Shown here in pieces: positions 58,169-64,000 of a stretch of 64,000 bases of DNA. The stretch comes from Candidatus Leptovillus affinis. GTDB taxonomy: Bacteria > Chloroflexota > Anaerolineae > Promineifilales > Promineifilaceae. The notes below the pieces were generated by a model. That model was not told the origin of the DNA. It searched no databases and worked only from the letters and a program-made list of their open reading frames with translations. Location of the stretch: positions 744,001 to 808,000 of the forward strand of contig JADIYP010000006.1 of assembly GCA_016705235.1 (NCBI GenBank). Direction: 5' to 3'. The translations under genes and the position numbers were made by a program. The stretch's first letter is position 1. Every line of letters begins with the position of its first letter.

Positions 58169-58888
58169 TTAGTTGGCTTGGAAAATATAACCATGCCCCC
58201 GCTTGGAGACGATATAGGCGGCCGGCGCTGATTCATTTTCAATTTTGCGGCGCAGCCGATGGACGTGGACATGCAGGCGGTCTTCAAAGGCTGTGCCTTC
58301 GGGCCAGATGCGGCGTAAGATGAAGCTGGTGTTGACTGGCTGGCCCGCCTGGCGCATGAGAACATAGAGTAATTTAGTTTCGATGGGGGTGAGAGGAACG
58401 ACACGGCCGTTCACCCATGCCACCTGACGCGGAAAATCAATCATCAAATGATCATCCACACGGGTCAGTGGGCTGGAAGCAAAACCACCCAAACGCTGCA
58501 AAACGTTATGAACGCGGGCCAGCAGCACGGCCGGGTTAAATGGTTTGAGAATATAATCCTCCACATGCGATTCCAGGCCGGTTTGCCGCAGGGTATCATC
58601 GGCAACGGCCGTTAGCATAATGACCGGCAAATCCGTAAACTGATGCACAAAACGACAAAATTCAAACCCCGTCATCCCCGGACTCATCTGGTAATCCACA
58701 ATCGCCAGGTCGGGTAATCCCTCAGTTTCCAATACCCGCACCGCCTCTTCGCCGGAGAACGCCGACATCACCTGCAGCCCGTCTTTCTCCAAGGCAAACC
58801 GTAAAATTCTTACGGTATATTCGTTATCATCGACAACAAGTATCTTTTGGCCCCGACAAGGACCATTCGCCGCATGACGCTCATTCAT
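58169..58888 (-). CDS. Orphan OmpR-family response regulator
   Basis: 239 residues. Receiver: ILVVDDNEYTVRILRFALEK, phosphoacceptor D65 in LAIVDYQMSPGMTG, Thr in VIMLTAVA and Lys in YILKPFNPA. Winged helix: LTPIETKLLYVLMRQAGQPV, DRLHVHVHRLRRKIENESAP, VSKRGHGYIF. No kinase gene is adjacent. Its start faces the start of the double solute-binding lipoprotein gene across 220 bp, which may be its target. Confidence 0.92.
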   Translation of the reverse strand: MNERHAANGPCRGQKILVVDDNEYTVRILRFALEKDGLQVMSAFSGEEAVRVLETEGLPDLAIVDYQMSPGMTGFEFCRFVHQFTDLPVIMLTAVADDTLRQTGLESHVEDYILKPFNPAVLLARVHNVLQRLGGFASSPLTRVDDHLMIDFPRQVAWVNGRVVPLTPIETKLLYVLMRQAGQPVNTSFILRRIWPEGTAFEDRLHVHVHRLRRKIENESAPAAYIVSKRGHGYIFQAN

Positions 58889-59108
58889 TCACTGTTTCCT
58901 CGCATAGTTCTTTCATTCCCGCGCGCACAATAAGCACGCTCAGATCGCTGCCAATCATAAGGGAGCGCGACCAAATCTACTGTAAACAAAATTACTCTGC
59001 GTTCACATCCATTTCTAAAACCTTTGGCCAAGAACTTGTTATAATGGGCACTCTCAACAACCCAACCTGAGAAAAACATCTCAGGTCTTCCTGGGCAACG
59101 AATGCATT

Positions 59109-61481
59109 ATGTTAATTAAATTCCAGAAATACTCCTTACTCTTCACGCTGCTGCTACTGAGCGCCTGCACGGCCGTTTCTCCCAATACGCGCCCAGGCAC
59201 ACACGGCCAAATCTTGCTTTGGCACAGTTGGAACGAAGAAGAAACGGCGACTCTGACCCAGATTCTAACCAAATTCAATCAAATCTATCCCGACGTGGAT
59301 GTCATCAGCCAGGCAGTTCCGGCGGACCAACTCCTCAAACGCTACGAGCAATCCGCCGCTTCAGGCATTGGGCCAGACCTTTTCATCGGGCCAAACAGTT
59401 GGCTGATGCCGCTGGCCGATCAGCATCTCATTCAGGATTTGCGGCCTTACGCGCCGGAAACCGAGGAATACCTGTCTAGAGCCGTCGCCTCGCTGACGTA
59501 CAATGACGGCCTCTATGGCCTGCCGCTGGCCCTGCGGCCGATGGCTCTTTATTACAACACGCAGATGGTCGCCACCCCGCCGGTCACTCTGGACGACTGG
59601 TTAATCCAGGCGGCAGATGGCAACCCGGCGGCCTTAAACACCAATTTCAAACCGGCGTTTTGGGGCATTCAGGCCTTTGGCGGACAGTTGTTTGATGAGA
59701 ACGGCCGTGTCGTGCTGGATCAGGGTGGGTTTGCCAACTGGTTAAGCTGGCTCAAAACCGCCCAGGATTCACCGGGCATGATCTTAAGCCCCGACGAAGC
59801 CACCCTGCGCGATTTGTTCTTCAGCGGCAAGGCAGCGTTTTACACCGGGAATCCGGATGATTTACCGGCGGCGCGCGCCGCCCTGGGCAGCGAAAATGTG
59901 GCTGTAGCCGTGCTGCCGGCCGGGCCAAATGGACCGTCTGGCCCCTTGTTGGATGTGGAGGCGATTTATTTTAACCATGCCACACCGCCACAGCAGACCG
60001 AAACGGCCGTCTTGCTGGCCAAATTCCTCACCAACGCCAACCAGAGCGCGACCCTCATGCGTGAAATCGGCCGGGTTCCGGCCAACCGCACCGTCAAAGT
60101 AGACCCGCGCATTTACCCGGCAGAAGCCGGATTTGCCACCCAGGCGCGCACGGCCGTTGCCCATCCCAATCTGCCCCAAATGGACCAAATCACCACCGGA
60201 GGCGACGACGTCTACAAAGCCGTTCTACAAGGCGTAATAGAACCCACCGAAGCCGCCGCCTTTACCCGGGAAGTTAACCTCGCTTACGGCTTCGACATCG
60301 CCGAACCGGAAACCGATCGATGCACCCAAGAGGGCATCTTGCGCATCTGGCATCCGTGGTCCGGCCGTCTGGCGGCAGGGCTAAACAAATTAGCCGCCGA
60401 CTATGCCCTCGATTGCCCCGATCTTCTCATCCTCGTATCGCAAATTTCCGAAAACGAACTGCGCGACCTGTACACCCAGTCGCGCATCGACGAAGGCCGT
60501 TACACCCTGCCCGATCTGGTTCTCGGCTACAGCACCTGGCTGGTTCCTTTTGTTCAGGCCCAATCCATCCAACCCATCACAACCCTGATTTCGGCCGAAA
60601 CCAGGCAGCGCTACCTTCCGGCCGCTCTCAACACCCTCATCATGGGCGAAGAGCTGTATGGGCTGCCCTATTGGCTGCAAATGGAAACGCTCTATTTCAA
60701 TAACGATCTCGTCAGCGACCCGCCGGCGACGTTGGATGAACTGCTGCAGCAAGCCACAACGGAAAAAAGCGCCGCCCTGCCCACAAATTTCATCGAATCT
60801 TACTGGGGCGCAAACGGCTACAACACACGCCTGTTTACCGAAGATTACCGGCTGGCGCTGGCCGATACAGGCTTTGTCGATTGGCTGAACTGGCTGCTCC
60901 AGGCACAGGCTGCGCCAGGCATCTTCTTAGATGAAAACTATGTGCTGCTGCAAACGGCGTTCTATTCTGGCGGCGCGGCCTTCCTGGTCGGCCCCACATC
61001 GGCCCTGGGCGAACTGGAAGCGAGCCTGAGCAACAACCAACTGCGCGTGGCCAACCTGCCCTCCGGGCCAGATGGCGAAGCGGCTCCCTGGCTGCAAACG
61101 ACCGCTTTTTTTGTAACAAATGGCATCCAGGATACCCAGCGCGAGTTGGCTTTGTCGTTTATGAATTTTGCCACCAATAAAGACAATCAGACGTATCTCA
61201 TGACGGAATCGCGTCTGGCGCCGGCCAATATCAACGTAAGCACGGAAAATGATCCGGTGATGAACAACCTGATCCAGCAGGCGAAAAAGGCTTTTGTGCC
61301 GCCAAATGTGCCGCAAATAACGGCCGTATACCAATTCGGCAACGCGGTCTATCTCGATGTCTTATCGGGGCGCAAAGACCCGCAAACGGCCGTGTGCGAC
61401 CTCACCCGCAGCGTCGATAGAGCCAATAATTTCCCCATCAATCCGGAAGATTTACCGGCTGACTGTCGGGAACAAAAATAA
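59109..61481 (+). CDS. Lipoprotein with two tandem family-1 solute-binding domains
   Basis: 790 residues. Lipobox LLLLSA-C near residue 20. Domain 1 (about 35-400) starts ILLWHSWNEEETATLTQILT and has GPDLFIGPNSWLMPLADQHL, YGLPLALRPMALYYNTQMV. Domain 2 (about 415-790) repeats the same order: LRIWHPWSGRLAAGLNKLAA, LPDLVLGYSTWLVPFVQAQS, YGLPYWLQMETLYFNNDLVS. Both resemble extracellular sugar-binding proteins of ABC importers (SBP_bac_1/8). No permease or ATPase gene is near; MscS follows instead. It may bind a ligand for signalling or supply a distant transporter. Confidence 0.85.
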   Translation: MLIKFQKYSLLFTLLLLSACTAVSPNTRPGTHGQILLWHSWNEEETATLTQILTKFNQIYPDVDVISQAVPADQLLKRYEQSAASGIGPDLFIGPNSWLMPLADQHLIQDLRPYAPETEEYLSRAVASLTYNDGLYGLPLALRPMALYYNTQMVATPPVTLDDWLIQAADGNPAALNTNFKPAFWGIQAFGGQLFDENGRVVLDQGGFANWLSWLKTAQDSPGMILSPDEATLRDLFFSGKAAFYTGNPDDLPAARAALGSENVAVAVLPAGPNGPSGPLLDVEAIYFNHATPPQQTETAVLLAKFLTNANQSATLMREIGRVPANRTVKVDPRIYPAEAGFATQARTAVAHPNLPQMDQITTGGDDVYKAVLQGVIEPTEAAAFTREVNLAYGFDIAEPETDRCTQEGILRIWHPWSGRLAAGLNKLAADYALDCPDLLILVSQISENELRDLYTQSRIDEGRYTLPDLVLGYSTWLVPFVQAQSIQPITTLISAETRQRYLPAALNTLIMGEELYGLPYWLQMETLYFNNDLVSDPPATLDELLQQATTEKSAALPTNFIESYWGANGYNTRLFTEDYRLALADTGFVDWLNWLLQAQAAPGIFLDENYVLLQTAFYSGGAAFLVGPTSALGELEASLSNNQLRVANLPSGPDGEAAPWLQTTAFFVTNGIQDTQRELALSFMNFATNKDNQTYLMTESRLAPANINVSTENDPVMNNLIQQAKKAFVPPNVPQITAVYQFGNAVYLDVLSGRKDPQTAVCDLTRSVDRANNFPINPEDLPADCREQK

Positions 61482-61520
61482 CGCCGACCAACAACACCAC
61501 CGCAACGACAAGGAAAAATC

Positions 61521-62927
61521 ATGGTAGACGGAACTGCCTTTCGAATCATCGTCACCCAATTACAAATTCTGCTCATCTTTCTCACCCGCCCCATCGTCCA
61601 GCGGCAAGCCGTGGCCATCCTGGTTGTATACAGCCTCGCCTGGGCAGCAGCCAAAGCCCTCACTACCTGGATTCACCCCCGGCTGGTTCGCCGCCTCTCG
61701 GCCAAACTGGACAAACGCTCAGAAGGGCTACTTTATCGCCTCCTGCCAACCACGCAATACTTTTATTTCCCCGTGCTGGGGCTGATTTTTACCTGGCTTG
61801 CCGTCCAACTATTTAACCGGCAGCAGCTAACCACCGGCCTGATCCAGATATCCGCCACCATTTTCTGGATCATCATGGTTTATCGCCTCGCCCTGGCTCT
61901 GGTCCATATCGTCGTTTCGGAAGAAAATGCCGAACGCTACCGCAAACGCATCCTCATTCCAATCTTTATCTTGCTGCCCATCACGCTCCTGCTCAACCAA
62001 ATTGTGGACCTGAAAACCATCCTGAGCATTCAAATCCTTTCTTTTCTGGGCTACTCAATCACTCTGGGCAGAATCCTGCTGGCTTTTCTTTGGCTGTATA
62101 TTTTCTATATCCTGGCCTGGATAACTGAAGAAGGACTGCGCAAAGTGATTATGCCGCGCACTCAGGCCGACACCGGCGTTGTTAATACCGTAACCACTCT
62201 GTCTCGTTATGTCATCATCGGGGGCGGTATCATGGTCGTTTTTGGCACGTTGGGCGTCAATCTCACCTCTCTGGCCCTGATTGGCACCGGACTTTCCGTC
62301 GGCATTGGGTTTGGCCTACAGCAAATCATCGCCAATTTCATCAGCGGCATTGTGCTGCTGTTCGAGCAATCGTTACGGCCGGGCGATGTGGTGGAGGTGA
62401 ACAACCAGGTGGGCACTGTCGAAAAGCTCAATATCCGGTCAACCATCATCCGCACCAACGACAACGTGGAAATCATCGTCCCCAACGAGACATTTCTCAC
62501 ATCGCAGCTCACTACCTACACGAAAAGTGACCCGTTGGTGCGTGTGTCTGTGCCTGTAGGCGTGGGCTACGACAGCAACCCCAAACAGGTGCAGCAAATT
62601 TTAATGGACACGGCCGTTTCCCACCCCCTTGTCCACCCATACCCGCCGCCAGTCGTCTTTTTTGAAGGCTTCGGCGAATCCAGCATCGACTTCACCCTCA
62701 CCATCTGGATCAACGAACCGGCGCGCCGCCGCGCCGTAAAATCTGACCTGTATTTTATGGTTTGGGAAGCGCTCGCCAGCGCCCACATCGAAATTCCCTT
62801 CCCCCAACGCGACCTCAATTTACGCGGCGGCTGGCCAGAATTTGTCCAGGCAATGGGCCAGGGAACGGATGCGCCGCGCCCCATCGCCGACCAAAAATCC
62901 GCCCAAACCAAACCCCCGGAGAAATGA
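61521..62927 (+). CDS. Small-conductance mechanosensitive channel (MscS family)
   Basis: 468 residues, AAGGA upstream. Five to six helices; the pore helix region reads ALIGTGLSVGIGFGLQQIIA followed by NFISGIVLLFEQSLRPGDVV, the MscS signature, then the beta domain (VNNQVGTVEKLNIRSTIIRT, PNETFLTSQLTTYT) and a cytoplasmic alpha/beta domain with VFFEGFGESSIDFTLTIWIN and RDLNLRGGWPEF. Longer than E. coli MscS because of extra N-terminal helices. It releases solutes on osmotic downshift. It may be co-transcribed with the lipoprotein (39-bp gap). Confidence 0.93.
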   Translation: MVDGTAFRIIVTQLQILLIFLTRPIVQRQAVAILVVYSLAWAAAKALTTWIHPRLVRRLSAKLDKRSEGLLYRLLPTTQYFYFPVLGLIFTWLAVQLFNRQQLTTGLIQISATIFWIIMVYRLALALVHIVVSEENAERYRKRILIPIFILLPITLLLNQIVDLKTILSIQILSFLGYSITLGRILLAFLWLYIFYILAWITEEGLRKVIMPRTQADTGVVNTVTTLSRYVIIGGGIMVVFGTLGVNLTSLALIGTGLSVGIGFGLQQIIANFISGIVLLFEQSLRPGDVVEVNNQVGTVEKLNIRSTIIRTNDNVEIIVPNETFLTSQLTTYTKSDPLVRVSVPVGVGYDSNPKQVQQILMDTAVSHPLVHPYPPPVVFFEGFGESSIDFTLTIWINEPARRRAVKSDLYFMVWEALASAHIEIPFPQRDLNLRGGWPEFVQAMGQGTDAPRPIADQKSAQTKPPEK

Positions 62928-62928
62928 G

Positions 62929-63714
62929 ATGATCCCAACACACAAACTCCTTCTACCCGATGGCGCCTCCCTGGCCTATGAAGATATCGGCGACGGACGG
63001 CCGTTACTCCTCATTCACGGTTTCACCGGCACAGCCCGCGCCCATCTCGGCGATCTCATGGATAGCCTGCGAACCCATTACCGCCTCATCGCCCCCGATT
63101 TGCGCGGCTACGGGGCCAGCCAGCCGCCCGCCCGCAGTTTCCCGCCCGATTTTTACCGGCGCGACGCCGACGACATGGCAGTCTTGCTGCGCCACGTCGC
63201 TTGCGGCCCGGTTGCCGTCCTCGGCTTTAGCGATGGCGCGGAGATCGCCATCCTTTTGGCCGCGTTGTATCCAGAACTGGTCCGGGGCGTCGTTGCCTGG
63301 GGCGTTTCCGGCGTCATTTCACCGGAGATGGTCACGGCCGTGCAGTCCCGTGTCCCCGTCCCCGCCAAACCAAATTGGGGCGCCTGGCATCGGCAAATCG
63401 CCGCGCTTCACGGCGAAGCCCAGGTCGAACCGATGATCCGTGGCTGGAACGAAGCCGCCGCCGCAATTCTGGCCCAAGGCGGCAACGTTTGTCTGAACGA
63501 AGCAGCCCACGTGCGCTGCCCGACCCTGCTGCTCAACGGCGACGGCGAGGTCGGCAATACCCTGCGTGACGTAACCCGCCTGCTAAACCGGCTGCCAGAC
63601 GGCCGTCTGGAAATCATCTCCCACAGCGGCCACCCCATCCACAACGACCAACCCGACCTGTTTTTGCAAAAAGTGACCGACTTCTTAACCCACATCGACA
63701 CGGCTGAACGTTAA
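62929..63714 (+). CDS. Alpha/beta-fold hydrolase
   Basis: 261 residues. ATG 62929 follows the MscS stop by one base, so the two are coupled; GGAGA serves as ribosome site. LLLIHGFTGTARAHLGDLMD (oxyanion), LIAPDLRGYGASQPP, nucleophile GFSDGAEIAILLA (Ser), then LLLNGDGEVGNTLRDVTRLL (acid) and ISHSGHPIHNDQPDLF (His). The set is complete for an alpha/beta hydrolase. Substrate is not predictable. No lid insertion beyond about 60 residues. Confidence 0.88.
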   Translation: MIPTHKLLLPDGASLAYEDIGDGRPLLLIHGFTGTARAHLGDLMDSLRTHYRLIAPDLRGYGASQPPARSFPPDFYRRDADDMAVLLRHVACGPVAVLGFSDGAEIAILLAALYPELVRGVVAWGVSGVISPEMVTAVQSRVPVPAKPNWGAWHRQIAALHGEAQVEPMIRGWNEAAAAILAQGGNVCLNEAAHVRCPTLLLNGDGEVGNTLRDVTRLLNRLPDGRLEIISHSGHPIHNDQPDLFLQKVTDFLTHIDTAER

Positions 63715-63731
63715 CGCCGGACAAGGTAGCT

Positions 63732-64000
63732 ATGTCATCTGACCCCCATCAACTGCAAATTCGTCCCCTCCATCCCGACGACATCCCCGCCTTGCACGCC
63801 ATTCTCAGCCACCCGGCCGTTGCCCGCTGGACCGACCTGCTGACCCCGCGGGAATACAGCCAGAGCGAAGCTGAATTTCGGACAGCCCAAACAGGCATGC
63901 ACCGGTTGGTGGGCATCTTAAACGGCCGTGTCGTCGCTTACGGCTGGCTGCACCAAAATACCCGGCCGCGCATGAAACATATCGCCCAGCCTGGCCTCAT
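63732..64000 (+). CDS. GNAT-family N-acetyltransferase, N-terminal part (truncated by window edge)
   Basis: ATG 63732 with AAGG upstream, 18 bp after the hydrolase stop; frame open to the window end (89 codons). LQIRPLHPDDIPALHAILSH is the typical GNAT opening (alpha1 after a 'R-P-x-x-x-D' strand), followed by PAVARWTDLLTPREYSQSEA and GILNGRVVAYGWLHQ (beta strands). The acetyl-CoA loop would lie beyond the edge. Likely end of the MscS-hydrolase operon. Confidence 0.75.
   Translation, partial: MSSDPHQLQIRPLHPDDIPALHAILSHPAVARWTDLLTPREYSQSEAEFRTAQTGMHRLVGILNGRVVAYGWLHQNTRPRMKHIAQPGL

Noticed and set aside
1..64000. rRNA, tRNA or tmRNA genes
   Set aside because: No TψC-like GGTTCGAATCC stretch with a matching acceptor stem and no conserved rRNA segments were seen on either strand by eye.
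1..64000. Integrated phage or IS element
   Set aside because: No transposase, integrase or structural phage proteins were found; the repeats lack coding capacity.

Overview
The window is a moderately GC-rich bacterial chromosome segment, tightly packed with about 45 protein genes on both strands. I saw no rRNA, tRNA, transposase, phage or CRISPR genes. The gene mix is best explained by a member of the Chloroflexota, probably Anaerolineae-like: lipoproteins with Thr/Pro/Ala-rich linkers, secreted multidomain proteins ending in a short F-L-P-type tail, a fused branched-chain-type E1, a 'quinate 5-dehydrogenase'/NTP-transferase pair, and an adenylyl cyclase with an SRPBCC front end. That assignment is an inference, not a phylogenetic result.

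Layout. 1-4.9 kb: end of a repeat-domain surface protein, dehydrogenase-like/NTP-transferase pair, PAP2 phosphatase, a deoxynucleoside kinase fused to a MazG-like domain, DUF4203-like membrane protein. 5.0-8.5 kb (minus): a regulated ABC operon (HTH regulator, PLDc_N mini-protein, ATPase, YhfC-ABC2 permease fusion) behind a perfect operator palindrome. 8.5-13.7 kb: adenylyl cyclase, sugar dehydrogenase lipoprotein, acetyl-esterase, PPOX-type oxidoreductase. 14-19.4 kb: zinc-ribbon membrane protein, two-component system, two small anchored proteins, ApbE. 19.4-28.6 kb: L,D-transpeptidase, PLP decarboxylase, C4 zinc-ribbon protein, structured intergenic region, tandem FemAB genes, isocitrate/isopropylmalate-type dehydrogenase, D-cysteine-desulfhydrase-like enzyme. 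28.6-32 kb (minus): family-39-like glycosyltransferase interrupted by a heptamer tract, plus a membrane-anchored glycoside hydrolase-like protein. 32-44.5 kb: HdrD-like iron-sulfur oxidoreductase, CAP-domain protein, S9 peptidase, HigBA, ABC-F ATPase, secreted M14 carboxypeptidase. 44.7-64 kb: FolC, Lon, thioesterase, HtrA-like protease, E1/E2 2-oxoacid dehydrogenase, DEAD-box helicase, cyclophilin, orphan response regulator, double-domain solute-binding lipoprotein, MscS channel, alpha/beta hydrolase, start of a GNAT gene.

The most striking content is repetitive DNA. (1) The palindromic octamer ACGGCCGT occurs about 150 times (hand count), in all coding frames, much like cyanobacterial HIP1. 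(2) Heptanucleotide tandem repeats sit in intergenic hairpins and inside protein linkers, like cyanobacterial STRRs; one lies exactly where the glycosyltransferase changes frame, and losing one unit would restore that frame. (3) Two distant arrays carry the octamer TTTCTGGC every 20 or 21 bp, two helical turns, with related spacers. (4) Eleven copies of an intergenic hairpin (AGACCC..AAGGGTTT) show compensatory changes in the stem. (5) Four copies of a roughly 110-130 bp element contain GCGTGAT heptamers in inverted orientation. Together they suggest an active repeat-spreading process that also edits proteins.
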